Positions 7,073 through 13,807 of a stretch of 14,833 bases of DNA are shown here, in pieces. The notes below the pieces were generated by a model. The model saw only the letters and a program-made list of their open reading frames with translations. It was not told the DNA's origin and did no database searches. A program made the position numbers and the translations under genes. The DNA is from an uncultured Leucobacter sp. GTDB taxonomy: Bacteria; Actinomycetota; Actinomycetes; Actinomycetales; Microbacteriaceae. The DNA lies in the NCBI GenBank assembly GCA_945952575.1, contig CAMFIY010000030.1, forward strand, positions 1 through 14,833. Direction: 5' to 3'. Numbering within the stretch: position 1 is the first letter of the stretch; each line of letters opens with the position of its first letter.

Positions 7073-7420
7073 ATGACCAACGCGACCATCGACACCCACG
7101 TCCTCGACCACCTCTCCGGCGGAGGCGCCGCCGGCATGCGCGTGGTGCTGGAACGCCGCGAGACCGGGGGATGGGCCGAGATCGGGGCCGGCACGACCGA
7201 CGAGGGCGGGCGCGAGCGCACGCTGACGCCCGGCGGGGTCGGCGCGGGCGAGTACCGGCTGGTCTTCGCGGTCGGCGACTACTACGCGCCGCGGAATCAC
7301 GACACCTTCTTCCCGAGAGTGGTCATCGAGTTCGCGATCGCCGAGGGCGGGGCAGGGCGGAACTACCACGTGCCGCTGCTCGTGACTCCGAACTGGTACT
7401 CGACCTACCTGGGGGTGTGA
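7073..7420 (+). CDS. HIUase-like transthyretin-fold protein with altered C-terminal tetrapeptide
   Basis: A 115-residue member of the 5-hydroxyisourate hydrolase/transthyretin family. The three polar catalytic residues of HIUase are kept at standard places: H9 in IDTHVLDHL, R47 in TTDEGGRER and H99 in RNYHVPLLVTP. The C-terminal signature that should read YRGS is YLGV, so the conserved Arg and the terminal Ser that line the active site are lost. HIUases are homotetramers with active sites at subunit interfaces and act on 5-hydroxyisourate after urate oxidase. No uricase or OHCU decarboxylase gene is in view, and the flanking genes suggest amine breakdown, so a changed substrate or a hetero-oligomer with the divergent paralog is possible. 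It appears to be a single-gene unit; the next gene begins 161 bases on after a further operator-like cluster. Confidence 0.88.
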   Translation: MTNATIDTHVLDHLSGGGAAGMRVVLERRETGGWAEIGAGTTDEGGRERTLTPGGVGAGEYRLVFAVGDYYAPRNHDTFFPRVVIEFAIAEGGAGRNYHVPLLVTPNWYSTYLGV

Positions 7421-7453
7421 GCCGCGAGGCGCGAACCCCGGCCGTGACTCCGC

Positions 7454-7503
7454 TGCGGAAAACGTCAGGATTCGCGATCACTTCTGCGAAATCCTGATTT
7501 CGG
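7454..7503. promoter_or_regulatory. Cluster of operator-like half-sites upstream of the importer operon
   Basis: CAGGATTCGC (7466-7475) and GCGAAATCCTG (7486-7496) form an inverted repeat with one base missing in the left arm and a 10-base spacer. Flanking them are TGCGGAAAA (7454-7462) and GATTTCGG (7496-7503), further variants of the half-site. The cluster ends 78 bases before the first importer gene, in an otherwise unassigned 161-base gap, so it probably controls the importer. Confidence 0.55.
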
Positions 7504-7566
7504 ACTCTGTTCACCCGTCACCCGCTGCTCCACGATGGAGATCGATCCTGGAGCAATTCCAATGAC

Positions 7567-7572
7567 GGAAGG
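7567..7572 (+). promoter_or_regulatory. Ribosome binding site choosing ATG 7582 over GTG 7576
   Basis: GGAAGG ends 9 bases before the ATG at 7582 but only 3 bases before the in-frame GTG at 7576, which is too close for normal initiation. The permease therefore most likely begins MANTTVLRLQ. Confidence 0.55.
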
Positions 7573-7581
7573 ACGGTGCCG

Positions 7582-8469
7582 ATGGCGAACACGACGGTGC
7601 TCCGCCTGCAGAACCCGAGCAGGCAGCGGAACACGACCGCGCTGCTCCTGCTGCTGCCCGGAACGCTCAGCGTGCTGCTGCTGGCCATCGTGCCGCTGCT
7701 GCTGATCGTCAAGGACAGCTTCGCGACGAGCGATCCCTACGGGCGCGTGGTCGGCGGCTTCACACTCGAGAACTACACGGCGCTCTTCGATCCGGCCTAC
7801 GGGAAGACGATCGTCTACAGCCTCGGCATGGCGGCGCTGAACACGGTGTTCTGCCTCGTCGCCGGCTACGTGATGTCGACATTCCTCGTCTCGCAGAGCC
7901 CGCGCACGCAGGCGCTGCTGATCGTCCTCATCATCATCCCGTTCTGGACCGACTTCCTCGTCCGGACCTTCGCCTGGATCAACCTCCTCGGCAGCGGCGG
8001 GCCGGTGATCTCACTCCTCGGGCTCTTCGGGGTCGAGGGCGAATCGATCGTGCCGAGCCAGACCGCGGTCATGCTCGGGCTCCTCTACTCGTTCCTGCCG
8101 ACGGCGATCTTCCCGATCTACGCCTCGATGCGCGCCATCGATCCGAGCCTGCGCGAGGCGGCCTCCGATCTCGGCTGCGGCTGGTGGGCGACGCACTTCC
8201 GCGTGCTGATCCCGCTCAGCAAGACCGGCATCATCGGCGCCTTCCTGCTCACCTTCGTGCCGACGCTCGGTATCTTCGTCATCCCGGTGCTGCTCGGAGG
8301 CGGCAAGGATCCGCTGGTCGGCAACCTCATCGTGACGCTCTACACGGAGTTCAGGAACCAGCCAGTCGGTGCGGCGCTCTCGATCGCGCTCCTCGTGCTG
8401 ATGGTGGTCACCATGCTCATCGCGGCCCTGTTCATGGGTCGCCGGAAGAAGGGACTGGCCGATGGATAG
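7582..8469 (+). CDS. Polyamine-type ABC transporter permease, PotB-like
   Basis: A 295-residue inner-membrane permease of the binding-protein-dependent type. Hydrophobic segments lie at about residues 20-43, 75-102, 110-132, 162-182, 214-238 and 264-285, consistent with six helices. The cytoplasmic EAA loop that docks on the ATPase is REAASDLGCGWWATHF with VLIPLS following (191-213), with the glycine and the LP-like step of the family. The segment FWTDFLVRTFAW is typical of PotB/spermidine-putrescine permeases. It opens a four-gene operon; its last 8 bases overlap the next permease start, so the two are co-translated and should form the heterodimeric channel. The substrate is probably a polyamine or another small organic cation. 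Confidence 0.9.
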   Translation: MANTTVLRLQNPSRQRNTTALLLLLPGTLSVLLLAIVPLLLIVKDSFATSDPYGRVVGGFTLENYTALFDPAYGKTIVYSLGMAALNTVFCLVAGYVMSTFLVSQSPRTQALLIVLIIIPFWTDFLVRTFAWINLLGSGGPVISLLGLFGVEGESIVPSQTAVMLGLLYSFLPTAIFPIYASMRAIDPSLREAASDLGCGWWATHFRVLIPLSKTGIIGAFLLTFVPTLGIFVIPVLLGGGKDPLVGNLIVTLYTEFRNQPVGAALSIALLVLMVVTMLIAALFMGRRKKGLADG

Positions 8470-9235
8470 GCTCGTCAGGATCCTCGCGAGGGCGCTGATC
8501 GTCTTCCTCTACATCCCGATCGTCGCGGTCATCGTCTACTCCTTCAACTCATCCAAGTCGGGTGCGCGATGGGGCGGCTTCACCTTCGAGTGGTACGGGG
8601 TACTGCTGAGAGACCAGCCGCTGCTCGAGACCGTCCTCAACAGCGTCATCGTCGGCATCTCGGCAGCGACCCTCGCGACCGTGGTGGGCCTGCTGAGCGC
8701 GATGGGGCTCGACCGCTACAAGGGCAGGAGCAAGGCCGTCTTCATGGGCGCGATCCTGCTGCCGCTCATCATCCCCGAGATCGTGCTCGGCGTCGCCATG
8801 CTGACCGTGTTCAGCACCGCCAAGATCCCGCTCGGGATCCCGACGATGGTGCTCGGGCATCTCATCATCGCGCTGCCGCTCACCACCCTCATCATGCTGG
8901 GCGCGATCTCCGCCCTCGATCCGAGCCTCCCCGAAGCCTCCGTCGACCTCGGCTGCACCCCCTGGCAGACATTCACGCGCGTGCTGCTGCCGCTGCTGAA
9001 GTCGGCGCTCCTCGCCTCCTGGCTGCTGAGCTTCACGACCTCCTTCGGCAACATCGTCATCTCGACGTTCACGAACGGGGTCGGCACGACCACCATGCCC
9101 CTGCGCATCTACAGCCTGCTCAAGACCGGGCTCACGCCCGAGATCAACGCGCTCGGGGCGCTCCTCATCGCCTTCACCCTGCTCATCATCCTCTCCGTCG
9201 GGGTGGGGCAGATGCGCAGGATCATGATGCGATAG
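8462..9235 (+). CDS. Polyamine-type ABC transporter permease, PotC-like
   Basis: A 257-residue permease, the expected partner of the preceding PotB-like protein and of PotC length. Hydrophobic segments appear at about 8-27, 60-82, 93-118, 126-150, 180-202 and 228-249. The N-terminal YSFNSSKSG and WYGVLLRD region is a PotC hallmark. The EAA loop is PEASVDLGCTPWQTFTRVLL (157-176). Translation starts inside the previous gene (8-base overlap), and GAAGAAGGGA in that gene's end can act as ribosome binding site. It should form one half of the membrane channel, with both EAA loops contacting the downstream PotA-like ATPase. Confidence 0.9.
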   Translation: MDRLVRILARALIVFLYIPIVAVIVYSFNSSKSGARWGGFTFEWYGVLLRDQPLLETVLNSVIVGISAATLATVVGLLSAMGLDRYKGRSKAVFMGAILLPLIIPEIVLGVAMLTVFSTAKIPLGIPTMVLGHLIIALPLTTLIMLGAISALDPSLPEASVDLGCTPWQTFTRVLLPLLKSALLASWLLSFTTSFGNIVISTFTNGVGTTTMPLRIYSLLKTGLTPEINALGALLIAFTLLIILSVGVGQMRRIMMR

Positions 9236-9291
9236 CGCCTCCGCGAACGAACCACCGGCACTCACCAGCCACTCACCACGAAGGAAATGCA

Positions 9292-10347
9292 ATGAAGCGA
9301 TTCACCACGACCGCCGTCGCCCTCACCGCGACCGCCGCCCTGCTGCTCACCGGCTGCAGCGGCGGCGGGGAGGCCTCGGATGGCAAGACGCTGAACCTCC
9401 ACACCTGGGCGGGGGAGATCCCCGACAGCGTCGTCGCCGACTTCCAGAAGGAGACCGGCATCAAGGTCACCCTCGATACGTTCGACAGCAACGAGACGAT
9501 GATCTCGAAGGTCGCCGCGGGCAACTCGGGCTACGACCTCGTCATGCCGAGCCAGTCCGCCGTCGCGCAGATGGTGGGCCAGGACCTGATCCAGGAGCTG
9601 GACCACAGCAAGATGGAGGGCATCGAGAACATCTCCGAGAAGTTCGCCGATCCCGCCTACGACCCGGGCCTGAAGTACTCGATGCCCTGGATCTGGGGCA
9701 CCACCGGCATCCTCTACAACCGGGACTGCACGGGCGGGGACATCACGAGCTGGGATGCGCTCTGGGACCCGAAGTACAAGGGCAAGATCTACATGCTCGA
9801 CAACATGATCGGCGCCTACGTGGCCGCGCTCCAGGTGCAGGGGCTGAGCATCACCACGACCTCCGAGGCCGATATCACCAAGGCCACCGACAAGCTGCTC
9901 GAGCAGAAGCCCCTGCTCGCCGGCTACAACACGACCAACTACTACGACCTGGTCTCCGCCGGGGACGCCTGCGTGGCGCTCGCCTGGGGCAGCCGCAACA
10001 CGGCCGAGGCGATCAAGGCCAACCCCGCGGTGAACTACATCATCCCCCAGGGCGGCGGCACGATCTGGGTCGACGGCTTCGCCATGCCGAAGGACGCGAA
10101 GAACACCGATGCGGCCTACAAGTTCCTGAGCTACCTGCTCAAGCCCGAGGTCGCCGCGGTGGCCGCGAACAAGGACATGAGCGCGGTGGCCAACGGCGCC
10201 GCGACCGAGTTCATCGAGCCCGAGATCGCGGAGAACCCCGCCATCTTCCCGCCGCAGGACACCCTGAAGGATGCCGAGTTCATCCTCGATCCCACGCCCA
10301 TCCTGAAGTACATGCAGGCCGGATGGACGAAGGTGCGCGCCTCCTGA
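9292..10347 (+). CDS. Polyamine-type ABC transporter substrate-binding lipoprotein, PotD/PotF-like
   Basis: A 351-residue lipoprotein: positive MKRF start, hydrophobic stretch and lipobox LLLTGC with C22 as the lipidated residue, so it is anchored outside the membrane. The mature part follows the PotD/PotF layout: LNLHTWAGEIPDSVVADF, the loop FDSNETMISKVAAGNSGYDL (64-83), WIWGTTGILYN in the hinge region, AGDACVALAWGS near 223-234, and IWVDGFAMPKDAKN, where W259 and D261 match the Trp/Asp pair that binds the amine in PotD. This supports a cationic amine ligand but does not identify it. AAGGAA (9281-9286) precedes the ATG at good distance; the frame is open far upstream but that part overlaps the permease. 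It lies 56 bases after the permease and 46 before the ATPase. Confidence 0.92.
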   Translation: MKRFTTTAVALTATAALLLTGCSGGGEASDGKTLNLHTWAGEIPDSVVADFQKETGIKVTLDTFDSNETMISKVAAGNSGYDLVMPSQSAVAQMVGQDLIQELDHSKMEGIENISEKFADPAYDPGLKYSMPWIWGTTGILYNRDCTGGDITSWDALWDPKYKGKIYMLDNMIGAYVAALQVQGLSITTTSEADITKATDKLLEQKPLLAGYNTTNYYDLVSAGDACVALAWGSRNTAEAIKANPAVNYIIPQGGGTIWVDGFAMPKDAKNTDAAYKFLSYLLKPEVAAVAANKDMSAVANGAATEFIEPEIAENPAIFPPQDTLKDAEFILDPTPILKYMQAGWTKVRAS

Positions 10348-10393
10348 CCGGGGCCGTATCTCACCCACCCGGACGACCCGAGGAGCGCATGCG

Positions 10394-11467
10394 ATGAACG
10401 CACCAGCCGTGAAACTGACCGACATCTCGAAGACCTTCGGCGACAACGTCGCGGTCCACCCCATCGACCTGGAGATCGGGACGAACGAGTTCTTCTCGAT
10501 CCTCGGGCCCTCGGGGTGCGGGAAGACCACGCTCATGCGGATGATCACCGGTTTCGAGACGCCCACCACGGGCACGGTGCAGCTGGACGGGAAGGTCGTG
10601 AACACGCTGCCGACGCGGAAGCGCGATCTGAACATGCTCTTCCAGAGCTATGCGCTCTTCCCGCACCTCAGCGTCGCGGAGAACATCGCCTTCGAGCTCC
10701 GGGTGCGGAAGCTCCCGAAGGCGGAGATCGCGCAGAAGGTCAAGGAGGGGCTCGCGCTGGTGCAGCTCGAGCACCTCGCCGATCGCAAGCCGGATCAGCT
10801 CTCGGGCGGGCAGCGGCAGCGCGTGGCGCTGGCCCGGGCGGTCGTCGGGCGGCCAGCGGTGGTCCTGCTCGACGAACCGCTCGGCGCGCTGGACCAGAAG
10901 CTTCGCAAGGAGATGCAGGTCGAGCTGAAGCGCATGCAGCGCGAGGTCGGCATCACGTTCATCTACGTGACGCACGACCAGGAGGAGGCGCTCACCATGT
11001 CGGATCGCATCGCGGTGATGAGCGCGGGCGAGGTGCAGCAGATCGGCAAGCCGACCGAGATCTACGATCGGCCGCAGAACCGCTTCGTCGCTGCCTTCAT
11101 CGGTAACTGCAATCTCATCCCGGTGACCGTCGGCGGCTCGGGCCGGTCGGCGGTCGTGGAGGGCTACGGCGAGGTGCCGGCGCAGATGGACGGAACCCTC
11201 GCCGACGGGACCGGGGCCACGCTCGCCGTCCGCCCGGAGCGCGTCCACCTGGCGGCGGCCGATGAGCCCGGGGCGATCCGCACGCGTCTGGTCACTCCCG
11301 TCTTCCTGGGCGACTCGTGGCGGTTCATCGTCGCGCTCGGCTCGGGCGAGCAGCAGCTGACCATCGACGTCCCCAGCGGCCAGGAGGGCGCGCTCGGCGC
11401 CGGTGCGCCGGGTGACGACGTCTGGCTCCGCTGGAGCCCCGAGGACGCGCGGCTGCTCACCGAGTGA
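10394..11467 (+). CDS. Polyamine-type ABC transporter ATP-binding protein, PotA-like
   Basis: A 357-residue ATPase that powers the importer from the cytoplasmic side. Walker A GPSGCGKTT at 38-46, Q-loop Q84 in LFQSYALFP, signature LSGGQRQR at 136-143, Walker B VVLLDEP at 156-162, D-loop GALD, and switch H194 in YVTHDQEEA are all intact. The region after about residue 235 (FIGNCNLIPV onward, with LAVRPERVHL) is the TOBE_2 domain typical of PotA/FbpC/MalK-type ATPases, which may bind substrate or regulatory proteins. The ATG at 10394 has GAGGAG at 10380-10385, 8 bases upstream. It ends the four-gene operon (order B-C-D-A rather than the A-B-C-D of E. coli) and is followed by a bulged hairpin. 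Confidence 0.93.
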   Translation: MNAPAVKLTDISKTFGDNVAVHPIDLEIGTNEFFSILGPSGCGKTTLMRMITGFETPTTGTVQLDGKVVNTLPTRKRDLNMLFQSYALFPHLSVAENIAFELRVRKLPKAEIAQKVKEGLALVQLEHLADRKPDQLSGGQRQRVALARAVVGRPAVVLLDEPLGALDQKLRKEMQVELKRMQREVGITFIYVTHDQEEALTMSDRIAVMSAGEVQQIGKPTEIYDRPQNRFVAAFIGNCNLIPVTVGGSGRSAVVEGYGEVPAQMDGTLADGTGATLAVRPERVHLAAADEPGAIRTRLVTPVFLGDSWRFIVALGSGEQQLTIDVPSGQEGALGAGAPGDDVWLRWSPEDARLLTE

Positions 11468-11471
11468 GGCG

Positions 11472-11519
11472 CGCGGGTCGGGGTCGCCTGCCGGGTGCGG
11501 CACGCGATCCCCGCCCGCG
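11472..11519 (+). terminator. Bulged GC hairpin after the importer operon
   Basis: CGCGGGTCGGGG (11472-11483) pairs with CCCCGCCCGCG (11509-11519) over 11 pairs, with T11478 bulged out and a 25-base loop. It begins 4 bases after the ATPase stop and ends 15 bases before the regulator start, so it may end the operon and separate the regulator from it. No T-tract follows, and the loop is large, so this call is moderate. Confidence 0.5.
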
Positions 11520-11534
11520 GTGTCAGAATGGAGC

Positions 11535-11993
11535 ATGGGCATCGACGACATCGACCGACGCATCGTGGCGATCCTCGAGGAGGATGGCCGCCGGGCCGTC
11601 ACCTCCATCGCCAAGGAGCTCTCGATCTCGGAGGGGACGGTCCGCACCCGGATCGCCGCGCTGCAGGAACAGGGCGTGATCAGCGTCGTCGCGCTCTGCT
11701 CCCCGGTGGCGATGGGCTACGAGGGCGTCCGCCTCCTCATCTCTGTCAGGAAGCTGTCGATCCGCGCGGTGGCGCAGAGCCTTGCGGATCTCCCGTTGAC
11801 GAACCACGTGGCGCTCGTCTCCGGTACTCACGACATCTACGTGGAGGCCGCCTGCCGCGATATGGACCAGTGCGTCGAGTTCCTCGATGTCGTGCGACGG
11901 CTGCCCGGCGTCGACCGGGTGGACCAGCAACTGGTCAGACGGATGTACAAGAACGGCAAGTCGCTCGCCCAGGCGGTGGCGGCGAGCCGCTAG
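11535..11993 (+). CDS. Lrp/AsnC-family transcriptional regulator A
   Basis: A 152-residue regulator with the standard two-part layout: N-terminal helix-turn-helix at about 5-50 (IDDIDRRIVAILEEDGRR, then SIAKELSISEGTVRTRIAAL as the recognition region) and a C-terminal RAM/AsnC ligand-binding ferredoxin-like domain at about 55-145 (HVALVSGTHDIYVEAACRD is the core strand and GxxD turn). Family members form octameric discs, bind amino acids or related small molecules and often control transport and breakdown genes next to them. Here it follows the Pot-type importer in the same direction. No convincing Shine-Dalgarno precedes the ATG at 11535 (GGAG is only one base away); a GTG at 11520 would add five residues. 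Effector unknown. Confidence 0.88.
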   Translation: MGIDDIDRRIVAILEEDGRRAVTSIAKELSISEGTVRTRIAALQEQGVISVVALCSPVAMGYEGVRLLISVRKLSIRAVAQSLADLPLTNHVALVSGTHDIYVEAACRDMDQCVEFLDVVRRLPGVDRVDQQLVRRMYKNGKSLAQAVAASR

Positions 11994-12002
11994 CGGGGAC
12001 CT

Positions 12003-12021
12003 CTCCGCGAAGGGCGCGGAG
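12003..12021. terminator. Short hairpin between convergent regulators
   Basis: CTCCGCG (12003-12009) pairs with CGCGGAG (12015-12021) around the loop AAGGG. It fills most of the 30-base gap between the two convergent regulator stops. The stem is only 7 bp and has no T-tract, so it is a weak candidate. Confidence 0.4.
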
Positions 12022-12023
12022 GC

Positions 12024-12506
12024 TCACCGCCGGGAGCGGTCGCCGTCCGTGTCGCCGAACCCCTCCCAGATGAAGGAGTCCTTCACGATCTCGTGAACGG
12101 TCAGGGTATCGACGGTCTCGATGCCCCGCAGTCGTCGGATGCGATCAATCACCGTGTCCGTCATGCCCTTGATGCTCGAGGTCTGCAGGTTGACGATCAG
12201 GTCGTACGAGCCGAGGCCGCTCGCGATGAAGCGCACCTCCGGGAGCTCCAGGAGGGCGGTCGCGACCTCGTCGAGGCGGACGCCTCTCACGTGGAGCGCG
12301 AGGTGCGTCTCCAGCGCTCCGAGCTGGATCGGGTCGGTCATCGCTACCACGTCGACGACGCCCTGGTCTCGCAGGCGCTGGTAGCGGCTGCGCACACTCG
12401 CCTCCGAGATGTTGACCTTCCTCGCGATCTCGGTGAACGGCATCCGGCCGTCGAGGCGCAGTTGATCGATGATCCGCCGGTCCACCTCGTCGAAAGAGAC
12501 CCCCAT
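12024..12506 (-). CDS. Lrp/AsnC-family transcriptional regulator B
   Basis: A 160-residue Lrp/AsnC protein. The helix-turn-helix covers about residues 5-52 (FDEVDRRIIDQLRLDGRM, then IARKVNISEASVRSRYQRL) and the RAM domain about 58-145, with FIASGLGSYDLIVNLQT as the core strand and turn. The last 15 residues are a charged tail. It shares family motifs with regulator A but differs in most positions, so the two should have different effectors or sites. On the minus strand GGAGGT (plus coordinates 12514-12519) stands 7 bases before the ATG, a strong ribosome binding site. It is divergent from the peptide-type importer and faces it across a 242-base region containing an operator-like inverted repeat, so control of that importer and of itself is the simplest reading. 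Confidence 0.9.
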   Translation of the reverse strand: MGVSFDEVDRRIIDQLRLDGRMPFTEIARKVNISEASVRSRYQRLRDQGVVDVVAMTDPIQLGALETHLALHVRGVRLDEVATALLELPEVRFIASGLGSYDLIVNLQTSSIKGMTDTVIDRIRRLRGIETVDTLTVHEIVKDSFIWEGFGDTDGDRSRR

Positions 12507-12624
12507 GAGGCCCACCTCCCGTGCATTCCGGATCGCGCTCGCCGCGGTCCGCATCGACCGTCGTATTTGAGACAACAGTAGCGCTCCCCGAGGGTCTCCC
12601 CTCGCACCCGCTCGGCGCCCCGTT

Positions 12625-12664
12625 CGGATTCCCGCGCGATGGTCAGCCTCTTCCGCGGAATCCG
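12625..12664. promoter_or_regulatory. Inverted repeat CGGATTCCCGCG-N17-CGCGGAATCCG, candidate operator
   Basis: The arms at 12625-12636 and 12654-12664 are reverse complements apart from one extra C in the left arm. Spacing and core (GGATTCC...GGAATCC) resemble the 5624-5662 site almost exactly (40 versus 39 bases overall). It lies between regulator B and the peptide-type importer, 85 bases before the permease start. The rest of this 242-base gap shows only an AT-richer patch near 12564-12580 that may belong to a promoter. Confidence 0.55.
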
Positions 12665-12748
12665 GATCGGTCGGGCCACACCGGCCGCGCGCCGCCGTCG
12701 AGACTGAGACCAGCCCGGCGGAGGGCGGAAAGCGAGGCGGCGAAACCG

Positions 12749-13807
12749 ATGAGTGTCCACCTCTCGACGACGGAGTCGAGTCCACCTGCGCGCGTGCGGC
12801 AGGAGACCAGCACGGAGGCCGTCGTGCTCAGGCAGCCGCGCCGGAACTGGTTCGTGGCGACGGGGCGGTTCATCGCCTTCCGCGTGCTCGGGCTGGTCGC
12901 GACCCTGTTCGTGTCGAGCGTCGTGATCTTCGGATCGCTGTACCTCGCCCCCGGCACCCCGCTGACCTTCCTGACGCACGGCCGATCGGTGAGCCCGGAG
13001 GCCATCGCGATCCTGAAGCAGCAGTTCTCGCTCGACCAGCCGGTGGTCGTGCAATACGGGCGCTGGATCGCGGGTCTCCTCCGCGGCGACCTCGGCACCT
13101 CGATCATCTCGAACGACAGCGTGGCCATGCTGCTCGCTCCGCGGGCCGAGAACACCGCCTGGCTGATCATCGTCTCGGCGCTCGTCGTGGTGCTGGGCGG
13201 CCTGGTGATCGGAGTCGTCGCCGGGCTCAAGCCCGGGCGGGTCACCGGCGTGCTGATGGGTCTCGTCACCGCTTCGATGGCCGTCCCGGCGTTCGTCGCC
13301 GCAGTGGTCCTCACCCTGGTCTTCGCGGTGCAGCTCGAGTGGTTCCCCGTGTTCGGCACGGGCGAGGGAGTCGGCGACCGGCTCTACCATCTCGTGCTCC
13401 CGGCGATCTCGCTGGCGCTCGCCTCCGTCGCCTTCGTCGCCCGGCTCTCCCGGGCGGCCGTGCAGCAGGAGCTCGGCGGCGACCACGTGCAGACCGCGAT
13501 CAGTCGCGGCCTGCCCTTCATCGCGGTCGTGCGGCGGCATGTGCTGCGGAACGCAGTGGTGCCGGTGATCACGGTGGCCGGGCTCACGGTGGCAGCTCTG
13601 CTCGCGGGCAGCGTGGTCGTCGAGCAGGTCTTCCAGCTGAACGGACTCGGCAGCTACCTCGTCACGGCGGTGCAGCACAAGGACTTCCCGGTGGTGCAGG
13701 CCATCTGCATGATCTACGTCGCCTCGTTCGTGCTCCTCAACACCGTGATCGACATCGCGTACGCACTGCTCGATCCGCGTATCTCGACGGGAGGTCGGGC
13801 ACGATGA
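12749..13807 (+). CDS. Peptide/nickel-type ABC transporter permease, DppB/OppB-like
   Basis: A 352-residue inner-membrane permease of the Dpp/Opp family. A first helix at about 42-66 is followed by the periplasmic region with LAPGTPLTFL and LDQPVVVQYGRWIAGLLRGD, where the LxxP..VQY..W motif and the RGDLGTS turn are family hallmarks. Further helices lie at about 138-160, 172-197, 212-232, 272-293 and 315-341. The EAA-like loop is DHVQTAISRGLPFIAVVRRH (245-264). The first 40 residues before the helix are polar and longer than usual. The ATG at 12749 has GAGGCGG upstream; an earlier in-frame start is possible but would add low-complexity sequence across the operator. It overlaps the next gene as ATGA. 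Confidence 0.9.
   Translation: MSVHLSTTESSPPARVRQETSTEAVVLRQPRRNWFVATGRFIAFRVLGLVATLFVSSVVIFGSLYLAPGTPLTFLTHGRSVSPEAIAILKQQFSLDQPVVVQYGRWIAGLLRGDLGTSIISNDSVAMLLAPRAENTAWLIIVSALVVVLGGLVIGVVAGLKPGRVTGVLMGLVTASMAVPAFVAAVVLTLVFAVQLEWFPVFGTGEGVGDRLYHLVLPAISLALASVAFVARLSRAAVQQELGGDHVQTAISRGLPFIAVVRRHVLRNAVVPVITVAGLTVAALLAGSVVVEQVFQLNGLGSYLVTAVQHKDFPVVQAICMIYVASFVLLNTVIDIAYALLDPRISTGGRAR

Noticed and set aside
7287..7298. GCGGAATCAC inside the plus-strand HIUase-like gene as another operator half-site
   Set aside because: It lies within coding sequence, has no inverted partner nearby, and the GCGGAA hexamer is frequent by chance in this composition.
6544..7420. Ordinary urate degradation locus
   Set aside because: No uricase, OHCU decarboxylase, allantoinase-type or xanthine dehydrogenase gene is in the window, and both HIUase-like proteins deviate at active-site positions.
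8569..9291. N-terminal extension of the binding protein gene
   Set aside because: The added part is a shadow of the PotC-like permease; the ATG at 9292 gives a proper lipoprotein signal with lipobox and a good ribosome site.
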